A stretch of DNA of 32,707 bases from Clostridia bacterium (GTDB lineage: Bacteria > Bacillota > Clostridia > Christensenellales > UBA1242): the NCBI GenBank assembly GCA_017501645.1, contig JAFVWN010000044.1:1-32707 (forward strand), given 5' to 3'. Position 1 is the first letter of the stretch. Each line of letters starts with the position of its first letter. Position numbers and translations under genes: made by a program. Under the pieces are notes generated by a model, which saw nothing but the letters and a program-made list of their open reading frames with translations, was not told the origin of the DNA and made no database searches. Shown here one piece after another: positions 18,401 to 23,970 of the stretch.

Positions 18401-19242
18401 TTACTTATGGTTTCACTGGTTGGTTTACTGACAGTGATTGTCAAAACAGATTTGCAAGTGATTATATGCCAAATGAAGACACAACACTTTATGCAGGTTG
18501 GAAAGAAATTGACAGATATGTTGCCTACAACTTAAAAGTTATAGACAATGGAACTGTTGTTTATGATGAATATGTTGGAGAGGGTACAAATATTAGTCTT
18601 TCAGGATTTAATATTGATTCTTACACTCAATATTATTTGGAACAAAATTTCTCAACAAGATATACAGTTTCTACAATGCCTTCAAATGATTTGACTTTAT
18701 ATGTAAGAAACAGATATGCACTTAATATCGTAAGTGTTTATGGAAGTGTTTATGACACAACAGAATATCATTACCAAGGTGATAGTTACACACTCCCATC
18801 TCAAAAATCTTATACAACTGATGATGGAAATACAAGAGTAACTTATACATTCAATGGTTATGATGGAAATGCAGGCGTAATGCCAAATGCAAATCACAAG
18901 GTTGTTGCAAACTGGACTGTTGTAACAAAACATTACTACACTGTAACTTTCGAGCTTGCTTATAATGCAAATGCTGCTTATCATAAGTACGCAACTCTTT
19001 ATAAGAATGGTACTAAGCTTGGAACAAATTCTGTAGGTGTAAAAGTTCTAGAAGGAACATTGAACTTAAATGAATATTCAGCAGACTGGAAATATACAAC
19101 TGGTTCTTGGATATTTACTGTAAATTGGTGGTACGACTTCTATGGCTTCAGCACTTCAAAGGATGGTTCAACAGTATCTTCTGTTAACATCACAGGAAAT
19201 ACAACTATATATGGTGTATGGTCTGGATTAAAGAGTTCATAG
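9457..19242 (+). CDS. Giant secreted repeat protein (3261 aa) with C-terminal InlB-type repeats
   Basis: I do not recognise the main body. Residues 1-28 are a signal peptide (MKKFF then a hydrophobic core, plausible cleavage after SYA). About twelve divergent units averaging 209 residues run from about 58 to 2562; each alternates predicted beta strands with a short helix and carries anchors of the type LYV-x-LEDIKV and, later, a T-x-D-x-x-x-FG strand pair. A longer, related region spans 2563-2855. The C-terminus has InlB B-type/Flg_new modules at 2859-2936 and 2942-3018, ending FAGWYT...LYAKW-like, then more diverged copies. No LPxTG motif, SLH domain or final membrane helix is visible, so attachment is unexplained. 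It has few cysteines. It is probably a cell-surface or secreted fibre or adhesin; the repeating fold, perhaps LolA/LppX-like or a beta-groove, is speculation. It is not disrupted anywhere. Confidence 0.85.
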   Translation: MKKFFSYILTFVVMFVISAASTVFMSYAGSDGGINPMLGVGGQGTNSSFFTGLIGTFEEEQRFSVEGIIEIERDGNKIPVSLYVNVDISDSNNLKIDGFLNVKINDTYKTIEFSFYNNTIYLSFNGIDIKVTTATIETLVLEITNLISTETDTSNSAQEDNPSIIEELMPKLMSALNDVEEKELENGDKNVKLEVEGLAKVEAVTTSDGIPKSIKLQTAKISGVKITADINMIFNKELVIFDPEYKTNAKDYFDLKQIYKVVENLTMLRNFNAVASVKLGDGKKQNEVAVGLLADIDNGNIDVNLLKNTFGYVNDARATLLNGETYFKVNDLGFYLNNEMMQTIPDFIKSFMDMFVEDLKTEIDTNLLSEKLDNIVSSLSIEKIFELVKVFRGFSIDSEGATLILDASVFDKTQGRIEVNVAFDNFNLKGLSIKGLNIEGQTVDFSIELEEVEQEVEVLNKEDYLDIYNIYQLNKDYFKSNALSFDLTLNEKSGLFTFDSNVNVDIVDNYYEIVANLAGEKSAELFVLYDSENAYLSMNDIKLRTTSDFINSFLGGIDISKVVSGVKDTASSVINNSINDINFVEIVEKLKYIKNISITANGIILEISGDAFGSNKSTVFVVTLENSVLKSVEVQNLSVSGKTFDLQIGLKSNVITKTDVDNTEYLDIETFVNGLKSTLGLTKGSLYASANLTVQEKQYLANLVLSGDKDKNYANLLMSLSGAVELNSEITYKNNKLYVGLEDLKVSASEDLISKLIGMISSNVNIDTKQFESVVKDNKVIQNVLEFIKDFTLNDINKIKNISVTSSHISVTLDKEIFGVDKDLIVRIELYKSEAKEFEISNLAITEDIKISLKVSPTKNYIEKTINENDYLNVDNVIDGVSTIVNANNYRVYGTTSAGDVSLALDLIASKYNGQFDLSNSYYGLEANIFGDKDVKVSVVYDDSVAYVSLNNIKLRMSKTQAKELIEKLGIDNMSMPKVDTQKITNVVKDKFSGMEINISSALEMLENIKVSGTVASINLGDLNLEVCFNTGLITSVTVSGLNIDNNIIDITANLEINHEKEININKAEYLDVVDVVNKLALLEKLREFTVNASVNAVIDGKSYIASIDLATSLDKEYVDLVLALTGETELDINAIYKNGVLYANIEDIFVSVSKDFISNIISKVEMPQINVDTKEIVSKVENVKIVNNIKNFINGFDINSLTAIKEIIINNSFIEITIEKTVFGSSDDVTIYVEFINNEISKISVSQIEIDDNISVGFDISLERSLTEKDVQVSKYLNIDDVAQGIDNLINFNSVSVLASAKLEGISTNEEHNFNLEFDFIKNSIDNFDIFKSYVYANANIDGRNISIIYKGQNAFVTIDNIKLRMSKTQAEELIEKLGIGDKLTTQNINVSKISQKANDILSGYSIIDILKSIKALKVSNNDICVEIDGSMFGIGENIVAKVAFENNVISLVSIEGLEIEDTKLSAEVNLTINQATKKLVESYKYLDVLTFVNNVIALQNLREATVNASVNAVVLGESYFADIYFSGSLEKEYAKLILTLNGGIELDLEAVYKDDVLYAGFEDIFVKANKGMIEKLFGLVDTKNTQLDTNSLIDINSISLVNNVNNFISQINIDSLKVIKELVINANEITVTIDKSVFGSSEDVTISVIINKNNVTRVIVSMIDITEDLSVSIDVSLEQTVYEETVDEDKYLDVEAFANNVIALKDLNEATISAFVDAQINGKDYNLDLDFVGSLKQEYLKAIIGLSGEKALDVDVRIVDNVVYLGIRDIWLSIDIDTIKGLVGNVNVDNLSTDGLLDKMPELEIIDNIKNFVNNFELEDIKLIKNITINSSVISVELDKSILNAEEDILIQIDIVNSDISKLTINNVKIDEEISVSVQISLSKQIVIENIEKNKYLSVEKFVSNLESYINANLVQLLGDIRLYEFDGESYNETLGLSLDLMKRQILSDLMGYLKVDVAQNGSTISLETNYLKDTIFAKVEELKVRIEKDGLKESVHTILEMIGIEPTKYDSIIDKVTAVLNGENIMDVLGANVSLGGNQTIGTTSIDIESVISAVLDGIKVNASGISINIDGNVFGFDSIIDATISMTDSEVSQIVLNKLAINDLYIDASISLAQEDKLLPEFTEEQESEYLSVAQTVETVEKVYETIKNGVVSGDINVEIELFGEVNTINIIYGIKYQNNKLSAYIQTNFKGLDVNVYLIDGVFYFDIVGMKFQIKYKEFNDIVAWLNSEFNLGLNIDFNEIEQAIINLMNDPSIDLNFDLSQISSLIKDTDFSFLDNVIFGENSLEGSIAGTTIFVVYDELVRQVTFRKGTMFAELNCTSYDDFTLKAVNKDEYSSYTILIDAYDSVVKTLNEGQYSVDANAKVIANQKLLHNINIDLDLDILNDISMYADVAVDGTMPTKVMAAYQNEVLYANYENLKLSIHQYNLREILVVVLEALGIDASTISFLGDVAENMEVSTENISNLVPALDFGNPLNMLKMIKAITLKDNVFNITLDGKSILNNEKATDMNLNVKFGEGISYVELLNIYTGQENGEIFNLIMNFKDFNGVPVVQNPETYIDISNSSQLIKAFVNTSNLNDYTVTGNLKIVANIIGINIDMDVPVLVNVKIVDGEVVVYAKLDIPVVGSNVPGFTGINVNNDVPYEFGDTSVKSRMLELMIKDGFVYMYRKDVINQTVFDSRVYEKQLKISTEEFSWGLTDYLLSYGVGLSDQIMAEIDKAFDKAVNRGDNPLDISNVLLGYNKQENANVHQIVINLREIANNELMDKAAIDIHIINNSTTANKDYIGKLVFDMNMPLASGVNMNIKTDDLSLVDIGKAVDMSYVNNFANSYAYKENQQYERSDGGAWEFVGEKKYTIRFVNSRGDAPADIVATVDSAITLPTLSTIVQDKEDGKYTYTFAGWYTTESCKEGTKFTSTVMPRGSRTLYAKWNETIVPKVRLSFNSMGGEELQSIYQLVGSVVVLPTPANKIVVDGQVKITYGFTGWFTDSDCQNRFASDYMPNEDTTLYAGWKEIDRYVAYNLKVIDNGTVVYDEYVGEGTNISLSGFNIDSYTQYYLEQNFSTRYTVSTMPSNDLTLYVRNRYALNIVSVYGSVYDTTEYHYQGDSYTLPSQKSYTTDDGNTRVTYTFNGYDGNAGVMPNANHKVVANWTVVTKHYYTVTFELAYNANAAYHKYATLYKNGTKLGTNSVGVKVLEGTLNLNEYSADWKYTTGSWIFTVNWWYDFYGFSTSKDGSTVSSVNITGNTTIYGVWSGLKSS
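9628..17142 (+). repeat. Twelve-unit internal tandem repeat, ~627 bp per unit
   Basis: Units are anchored by a Tyr-Leu-[Asp/Asn]-like start at residues 464, 665, 871, 1070, 1277, 1487, 1693, 1898, 2134 and 2339, with two earlier units (from about 58 and 250). Spacing is 199-236 residues. Most copies are strongly diverged, but units near 871/1070, 1277/1487 and 1693 are still similar in DNA. Two unit types alternate over much of the array, giving a two-unit period near 1.23-1.25 kb. Confidence 0.85.
18031..19230 (+). repeat. C-terminal InlB B-type (Flg_new) repeat modules
   Basis: Two clear modules of about 77 residues (18031-18263 and 18280-18507) have the family pattern: a beta strand, a TLP turn, Y-x-F-x-GW(Y/F)T, a Cys, then TLYA-x-W. 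Three weaker copies follow to the end of the gene, the last ending TIYGVWSG. In other Firmicutes such modules occur in long surface proteins. Confidence 0.85.
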
Positions 19243-19245
19243 AAT

Positions 19246-19280
19246 AAAAATATCTCAAGCGAAAGCTTGGGATATTTTTT
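19246..19280 (+). terminator. Terminator of the giant gene
   Basis: An 11-bp stem (ATATCTCAAGC with GCTTGGGATAT, one wobble pair) closes on a GAAA tetraloop and is followed by six T. It lies just after the TAG stop of the giant gene. Confidence 0.9.
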
Positions 19281-19319
19281 ATTTTTGAAAAGAATAAAGA
19301 TTATGAAAAAAACAAAAAT

Positions 19320-19348
19320 TTGACAAATTTTAAGTTTTGGTGTATAAT
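19320..19348 (+). promoter_or_regulatory. Perfect-consensus sigma-A promoter
   Basis: TTGACA (19320-19325), a 17-bp spacer and TATAAT (19343-19348) match the consensus at every position. It points toward tRNA-fMet, but a second promoter lies between. It could drive a small RNA ending at the 19386-19409 hairpin, a short leaderless frame from ATG 19353, or act as a distal tRNA promoter. Confidence 0.75.
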
Positions 19349-19448
19349 TTATATGTTGTTAAAAATTTTATGCAATATTTGTTTTTTGTCTTGTATCAAA
19401 AAAAGACAATTTCTTTATGATAAAATAACCAAATAAAGGAATAAAGTA

Positions 19449-19477
19449 TTGACAAAATGAATATTATATAGTATTAT
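19449..19477 (+). promoter_or_regulatory. Proximal promoter of tRNA-fMet
   Basis: TTGACA (19449-19454) and TATTAT (19472-19477) are 17 bp apart. The predicted transcription start is near 19484, at the base of the leader hairpin and about 35 bases before the mature tRNA. Confidence 0.8.
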
Positions 19478-19483
19478 ATATGC

Positions 19484-19507
19484 ACGATTAGGTCATGAAC
19501 TAATCGT
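19484..19507 (+). other. Leader hairpin ahead of tRNA-fMet
   Basis: ACGATTAG (19484-19491) pairs perfectly with CTAATCGT (19500-19507) around an 8-nt loop and is followed by TTT. It would form the 5' end of the precursor tRNA made from the proximal promoter. It might protect the 5' end or guide processing; the T-run is too short for a strong terminator. Confidence 0.5.
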
Positions 19508-19518
19508 TTTATATATAT

Positions 19519-19595
19519 CGCGGGGTAGAGCAGCTCGGAAGCTCGTCGGGCTCATAACCCGAAGGTCACAGGTTCAAATCCTGTCCCCGCAACCA
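19519..19595 (+). tRNA. Initiator tRNA-fMet (CAT)
   Basis: The 77-nt cloverleaf has anticodon CAT in loop CTCATAA. Two features mark it as the initiator: the unpaired C1-A72 end of the acceptor stem (CGCGGGG with CCCCGCA), and three consecutive G-C pairs (GGG/CCC) at the base of the anticodon stem. CCA is encoded. It has its own promoter and terminator. Confidence 0.96.
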
Positions 19596-19602
19596 AACTT
19601 AG

Positions 19603-19629
19603 TCCAAGTCGTAAGGCTTGGATTTTTTT
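19603..19629 (+). terminator. Terminator of tRNA-fMet
   Basis: TCCAAGTC pairs with GGCTTGGA (one G-U pair) around a GTAA tetraloop and is followed by seven T. The hairpin starts eight bases after the CCA end. Confidence 0.88.
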
Positions 19630-19640
19630 ATTGCTAAATA

Positions 19641-19670
19641 TTGACAATGTTTTACTTATTATGTTACTCT
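19641..19670 (+). promoter_or_regulatory. Candidate promoter of the interrupted gene
   Basis: TTGACA (19641-19646) is followed after 18 bp by TACTCT with an extended TGT in front (19662-19664). It lies 18 bp before the start codon. Confidence 0.45.
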
Positions 19671-19687
19671 TTTTTTGGAGAATACTT

Positions 19688-20230
19688 ATGGATAAAATTA
19701 TTTATGATGGAGACACTTATTATATCAAGAAAGGAATTGTATATGATTCTATGTTTTTACAAGTTTCATCAAATTTGGCAAAATTGATTTTAGCAAAAAA
19801 ATATGAAGATGATGATTATAAATCTCTTAATGAAGAACAACTTTTAGAGCGTGTTAAAGATTTAAAAAATGCTGAAATTTATGAGAAATGTATTAAGATT
19901 ATAAAGTTCGGGCTAGACAAGTTTATTGGAAGAAATTCTTTTTATAGGACAGTCTTTCCGATTTTAACAAGTTGTTATAGATTTCTTAAACAACCTCAAA
20001 AGGCTGTAGATTTTTGGATAGAAAATAGATATGTTAACAGAGATTGTATTTCTCCTGCTTTTTTGACATCAGTAGCTGGTGCATATTGTGATGTTGACGA
20101 TTATGAAACTGCGTAAAATATAGCAGATACAGCTTTTGCAATGCAGGGTGGTGCAACAGGTGGTTATAATGAATTATCTAATGTATATGCAAGAATAAAA
20201 AAGGCTATGGGGAATAATTATCCAAAATAA
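19688..20230 (+). pseudogene. TPR-like protein gene with an in-frame TAA
   Basis: The frame starts at ATG 19688 after GGAG and encodes 142 residues up to TAA 20114-20116. The same frame then continues open for 37 more codons to TAA 20228. The continuation (IADTAFAMQGG, then VYARIKKAM) looks like ordinary helical protein and fits the preceding helix, so the original product was probably about 180 residues. Restoring one base (TAA to AAA or CAA) would give a continuous protein. The visible helices, with pairs such as CYRFLKQPQKAVDFW, resemble tetratricopeptide-type repeats. I do not know the family. The break could be a true nonsense mutation, a sequencing or assembly error, or a truncated protein that still works; the rest of the frame looks undecayed, so the event would be recent. 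Confidence 0.65.
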
Positions 20231-20243
20231 AGTATAAAATGAT

Positions 20244-20273
20244 TTGATTTTTAATTATTTATTTTGTTATACT
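20244..20273 (+). promoter_or_regulatory. Promoter of the YhhN-family gene
   Basis: TTGATT (20244-20249) and TATACT (20268-20273) are separated by 18 bp, and an extended TGT precedes the -10 box. It lies 21 bp before the start codon. Confidence 0.6.
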
Positions 20274-20294
20274 TGTTTTAAGGGGGAAATGTAA

Positions 20295-21008
20295 ATGTTA
20301 GAAATTGTTTTACCATTTTGTATTTTTACAGTAATCTGTTTAGGTTTTATGACTGCATTTTTAGTTGTAAGAGCTAAAAAAGGCGGTTGTGCACTTGCTG
20401 TTGTGTTAAAAACAGTAGCATCTATTGGCTTTTTAGCAGGAGGAATTTATGCTCTTTCTGTAAATAGTGGAGTGTTTGCTAATCTATTTATAGTATTAGG
20501 TCTTGTGTTTGCTCTTGTTGGAGATGTTGTATTAGATTTAAAAATCGCATATAAAGAGGATAATAAGTTATATCTCAATAGTGGAATAACAAGTTTTACA
20601 ATTAGCAGTGCTCTTTATTTTGTTGCTATGATTTTATTGTGGCATACACTTGATAAATTCTTGTTGTTAAGTGTTGGTTCTGTAGTAATAGCTTTACTTT
20701 TTGCAACAATAGTATTCCTTTTAGCAAAACCTTTAAAATTGGATTTTTCTGGATATAAAATCCAAGTATTTATATACTCATTCTTCGTTGCATTGGTTGC
20801 AATTATGGGGCTTGGAATAAGTATAACAGTTCCAAGATTTGCCCTATTTGCTGTTGGTGCATTGTTGGTTTTAGTATCAGACTTAGTTCTTTCAATGATG
20901 TATTTTGGGGGAAAAGGGGATAGCAAGGTTCTTTGTTCTATTAATCATATCCTATACTATTTAGGGGAACTATTTGTAATGTCATATTTATTCTTTCAAA
21001 TGTTTTAA
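20295..21008 (+). CDS. YhhN family membrane protein (lysoplasmalogenase-like)
   Basis: This 237-residue protein has about eight hydrophobic segments and the conserved motifs of the YhhN/TMEM86 family: VFALVGDVVLDL (near residue 75), VGALLVLVSDLVLSMMYF (near 195) and a C-terminal LYYLGELFVMSYLF. The two buried Asp residues in GD and SD are family hallmarks. Mammalian TMEM86B and some bacterial members hydrolyse the vinyl-ether bond of lysoplasmalogens; plasmalogens occur in anaerobic Clostridia, so that role is plausible here but not shown. ATG 20295 is preceded by AAGGGGGA. It stands alone, with its own promoter and terminator. Confidence 0.8.
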   Translation: MLEIVLPFCIFTVICLGFMTAFLVVRAKKGGCALAVVLKTVASIGFLAGGIYALSVNSGVFANLFIVLGLVFALVGDVVLDLKIAYKEDNKLYLNSGITSFTISSALYFVAMILLWHTLDKFLLLSVGSVVIALLFATIVFLLAKPLKLDFSGYKIQVFIYSFFVALVAIMGLGISITVPRFALFAVGALLVLVSDLVLSMMYFGGKGDSKVLCSINHILYYLGELFVMSYLFFQMF

Positions 21009-21025
21009 TTAAAAGATAAAAAGAA

Positions 21026-21055
21026 AAGACATATCGCTTGATATGTCTTTTTTAT
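21026..21055. terminator. Bidirectional terminator after the YhhN-family gene
   Basis: AAGACATATC (21026-21035) pairs perfectly with GATATGTCTT (21040-21049) around GCTT, with T-runs to the right and A-rich sequence to the left. It also faces the leftward SDR gene, which ends at 21081. Confidence 0.9.
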
Positions 21056-21080
21056 TTGTTAAAATTATTTAAATAAAATA

Positions 21081-21872
21081 TTAAAGTAAACTTTTTACCA
21101 TTCCGCCATCAACATTAAGGGCAACACCTGTAATGTAGTGAGCAGGAACGCTTGATAGGAAAAGAACTGCACTTGCGATTTCTTCTGGTTTTGCATATCT
21201 TCCCATAGGAATGTTTGCTTTTGCAAACCAGTCAATAGCAGCATCTTTCTTCATTCCAGTAGCACCAGCAAGTTGGTCGCCAAGTTGACCATCAGCGTGC
21301 CAGAGTGGGGTGTCAACAGGTCCTGGACATACAGCGTTAACATTTACATTGAATGGAGCGCAGTATGAAGAGTAATCTTTTGTAATCATAATGTCGGCAG
21401 CTTTGATTGTATCATAGCTGATAAGTCCACCGGGTTGTTTACCAAAGATAGATGCAGTGTTTACAACACTTCCCCAACCATTCTTTTTGAAATGTGGGAT
21501 ACATAAGTTTGTTAAACGAACAGGTGCATACATCATAAGTTCTGCATGATGTCTAAAGATTTCTTCAGGGAATGTTTCCATATCTCCCATTCTTGCTGTA
21601 CCTGCGTTGTTAACTAAAACATCAATTTTACCAAAAGTTTTAGCTACATTTTTAATAAATGTTTGGCAAGCTTTTTCGCTTGTGATATCAACTTTTTCAA
21701 TATATACTTCAGCTTTCTTTAATTCTTGTTGAAGTTTCTTTAATCCTTCAAAGTTGATGTCTGCAAGAGCAAGTCTAGCACCTTCGTTAGCGTATGCAAT
21801 AGCAATTGCTCTTCCTATACCAGAAGCCGCACCAGTAACAATTACGACTCTGCCTTTTAATCCTAAATCCAT
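21081..21872 (-). CDS. Short-chain dehydrogenase/reductase (SDR)
   Basis: This is a classical SDR of 263 residues, the normal length. It carries the nucleotide-binding TGAASGIG (13-20), an Asp at the end of the second strand (ALADIN) that favours NAD(H) over NADP(H), VNNAG near 90, catalytic S141 and the Y153-x-x-x-K157 pair (YDTIK), and a C-terminal GVALNVDGGM. The substrate cannot be read from the sequence; sugar, polyol or 3-oxoacyl substrates are all possible. ATG 21872 is preceded by GGGAGGT. Upstream, on the same strand, lies a hydrolase gene 107 bp away that has its own ribosome site and probably its own promoter. Confidence 0.92.
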   Translation of the reverse strand: MDLGLKGRVVIVTGAASGIGRAIAIAYANEGARLALADINFEGLKKLQQELKKAEVYIEKVDITSEKACQTFIKNVAKTFGKIDVLVNNAGTARMGDMETFPEEIFRHHAELMMYAPVRLTNLCIPHFKKNGWGSVVNTASIFGKQPGGLISYDTIKAADIMITKDYSSYCAPFNVNVNAVCPGPVDTPLWHADGQLGDQLAGATGMKKDAAIDWFAKANIPMGRYAKPEEIASAVLFLSSVPAHYITGVALNVDGGMVKSLL

Positions 21873-21979
21873 ATTATACCTCCCAAGTTATGAATTCTAA
21901 TTTTAGTATAGCACATTCTTTTTTTTTGAAGAAACTATTTTAAGCAATATTTTTAAAATTTTTTCATAAATTTTATACT

Positions 21980-22858
21980 TTATTCATTAAAAAATGATAA
22001 ACAGTCATTATAAACTTCGTTTTTATTAAGTTCGTTGATAAGTTCGTGTCTGCAGGCTGGATAAATTTTTAGTTTTGAGTCGACACCTTTTTTGATATAA
22101 AGTTTATGGAGTTTTTTAACTTGCTTTGCGTTTTCACCAACAGGGTCTTTATCTCCAACGATTAAAAACAATTTTTTATTTTTAGGAATAAGCTTTATTC
22201 CTCTGTTTAGTTTTCTTAGAGAAGAGAAGAATGACCTGTAAAAACTAATAGGGAATGAGCCTCCACAATATTGGTCTTTTTGATACTCGTCAAAAACTTT
22301 TTCATCTCTTGTTAACCAGTTACCCCTTTCAAATTTTTTTCCATAGCCTTTTATACTAAGTTTTTCAATAGTTGTAGCTTTTTTGTTTTTTAAGCCAAAC
22401 ATTGTAAACAACCCTGCAACAAAATTTCCCATTCCAATTAAGAAAGAAGAACCATTACCGGTTCCGCAAATGATGAATTTTTCGGCAAAGTTATTGACTT
22501 GAACAAGTTTTTGTGTCAAGAAAGAGCCATAAGAGTGACCAAAAATATACAGTGGTAAATTATATTTTTCTTTTAAGTATTTACTTATCAAAAGTTGGTC
22601 CTCTATAGTTTCGTTAAAAATATCTTTTTCGCCATATCCAAGTTTGTCTATTGATGGAGATGTTCTTCCGTGTCCCCTTAGGTCGCTTGCAAGAACTATA
22701 AAACCATTAGAGCAAAGAAATTCTGCAAAATGATTATATCTAAAAGCGTGTTCTTGCATTCCGTGAATGATTTGAATAATTGCTTTTGGTTTTTCTGGTT
22801 CATAAAGATAACAATTAAGTTCTAAGTTATTGAAACCTTTTATTTTTATATTTTTCAT
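21980..22858 (-). CDS. Alpha/beta hydrolase, monoacylglycerol lipase-like
   Basis: The 292-residue protein fits the serine aminopeptidase S33/Hydrolase_4 group that includes monoacylglycerol lipases and lysophospholipases. Evidence is the oxyanion-region IIHGMQEHAFRY (near residue 31), DLRGHGRT, the nucleophile elbow GHSYGS with S109, the acid in VGDKDPVG and the catalytic His in CRHELI near the C-terminus. There is no signal peptide, so it is cytoplasmic or membrane-peripheral. ATG 22858 follows AGGGGGG. With the YhhN-family gene nearby one might imagine ether-lipid or lysolipid turnover, but the two genes are convergent and not an operon, so this is only suggestive. Confidence 0.9.
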   Translation of the reverse strand: MKNIKIKGFNNLELNCYLYEPEKPKAIIQIIHGMQEHAFRYNHFAEFLCSNGFIVLASDLRGHGRTSPSIDKLGYGEKDIFNETIEDQLLISKYLKEKYNLPLYIFGHSYGSFLTQKLVQVNNFAEKFIICGTGNGSSFLIGMGNFVAGLFTMFGLKNKKATTIEKLSIKGYGKKFERGNWLTRDEKVFDEYQKDQYCGGSFPISFYRSFFSSLRKLNRGIKLIPKNKKLFLIVGDKDPVGENAKQVKKLHKLYIKKGVDSKLKIYPACRHELINELNKNEVYNDCLSFFNE

Positions 22859-22948
22859 AATGCCCCCCTAATATTTATTCTATTTATATTATAGATGGTT
22901 TTTTTGAGATAAATCAAGGAAATAAAGGGGATAATATAATATTTGGTA

Positions 22949-22977
22949 TTGAAAAAGAGGTGTTTTGGTGTTAAAAT
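22949..22977 (+). promoter_or_regulatory. Promoter of the 309-aa gene
   Basis: TTGAAA (22949-22954) and TAAAAT (22972-22977) are 17 bp apart, with an extended TGT before the -10 box. It sits 22 bp before ATG 23000. Confidence 0.7.
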
Positions 22978-22999
22978 ATAGGTAATAAGGGGATATGTT

Positions 23000-23929
23000 A
23001 TGGAAACTAAAGAAAGAAAAGCAAAGATTTTAGATAGACATATGAAGATTAAGACCTTAGATGAACTTGCTGATTGTCTAGAAGAATATTTTGAAAAACC
23101 AGAGAATGCAAAATATGGCTTTTTTATTGATACTGTTAATGATGATATGATTCTTGGAATGATAGGTGGTGCATTTTTTAATATTACTTATGAATATGGA
23201 AAAAGAGCTGCTATTTTAGTAGATATGGAATCTCCCGCAAGTTTGCAAATTTTAGAAAGATTAATTGAGCCAACTATGTGGTACATTGACCCAGCATCAG
23301 TAGCTCCAGTAAAGTATTCTGCTCCATTATTAAGATATTCAACACCAACACATAATGTTGTTGAGTGGGAGACTTTTGACCCTGCTTCAAAACTAAAAAG
23401 CGTTGCATTTGAAGTTTTTACAAATAAAACTACTTGCACAAACATACAAGTTTCTCATCCTATATATAAGCTAGAGGATTTTAGAGAATCTACATATTTT
23501 GGAAATATGGATGGTTATGTCCCTGCAGAAATTCAAGAACAGATTGAAAATTTTACACAATTTGAGTTATATTATAACATAAAACAACTTTATGAACTTT
23601 ATAATTACTATGAGAAACTAGAAGCAAAACTTGACCAAACAAATGAAGAAGCACAAGAAAGGATAATGTATAATATAGATTATCTTTTGCAAAGAACTGA
23701 AAAGTTTGGAGTGAAAGCTTTTAAACCATCTCCTAAACCATATAACTTAACGCAAGAACAAATGGCTTGGTTTACCTGGTGGGACGAGGCTTTTACTAAA
23801 CTTGTTGAGGAAAGACCATGGACATTACAAGAATGGAAAAAATTTCCAAAGGGTTTTGACCCATCATTTAAACCAGAGGGCAGTTATAGAGATTATTTAG
23901 TTTGGGTTCCAGAAGAGCAAAACAAATAA
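23000..23929 (+). CDS. Conserved-looking protein of unknown function (309 aa)
   Basis: I do not recognise this protein. It starts at ATG 23000 after AGGGGAT, has no signal peptide or membrane segment, and is rich in aromatic residues (many Tyr, Phe and Trp). Residues 1-165 look alpha/beta, beginning with a helix of the type TLDELADCLEEYF. Residues 185-235 are strongly helical and could form a coiled coil (LYELYNYYEKLEAKL). The C-terminal third has tryptophan-rich segments such as MAWFTWWDEAF and PWTLQEWKKF. The composition suggests a folded cytoplasmic protein. It is monocistronic, with its own promoter, and converges on the YibQ-type gene at a shared terminator. Confidence 0.8.
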   Translation: METKERKAKILDRHMKIKTLDELADCLEEYFEKPENAKYGFFIDTVNDDMILGMIGGAFFNITYEYGKRAAILVDMESPASLQILERLIEPTMWYIDPASVAPVKYSAPLLRYSTPTHNVVEWETFDPASKLKSVAFEVFTNKTTCTNIQVSHPIYKLEDFRESTYFGNMDGYVPAEIQEQIENFTQFELYYNIKQLYELYNYYEKLEAKLDQTNEEAQERIMYNIDYLLQRTEKFGVKAFKPSPKPYNLTQEQMAWFTWWDEAFTKLVEERPWTLQEWKKFPKGFDPSFKPEGSYRDYLVWVPEEQNK

Positions 23930-23940
23930 ACTTAATTATA

Positions 23941-23970
23941 AAAAGAGTTGGATTTTATTCTAACTCTTTT
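23941..23970. terminator. Bidirectional terminator overlapping a stop codon
   Basis: AAAAGAGTT (23941-23949) pairs with AACTCTTTT (23962-23970), leaving a 12-nt loop. The leftward gene's TAG stop (23960-23962) lies inside it. It serves the converging genes at 23929 and 23960. Confidence 0.75.

Larger units (their letters stand above)
19281..19518 (+). other. Leader region before tRNA-fMet
   Basis: This 238-bp gap holds two consensus promoters (19320-19348 and 19449-19477), a weak hairpin at 19386-19409 followed by T-rich sequence, a possible 27-codon frame at 19353-19436 with no ribosome site, and a hairpin at 19484-19507. I see no conserved gene in it. Confidence 0.5.

Noticed and set aside
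20114..20116. Recoding of TAA as a sense codon to explain the interrupted gene
   Set aside because: TAA is the usual stop for nearly all other genes here; there is no sign of recoding elements.
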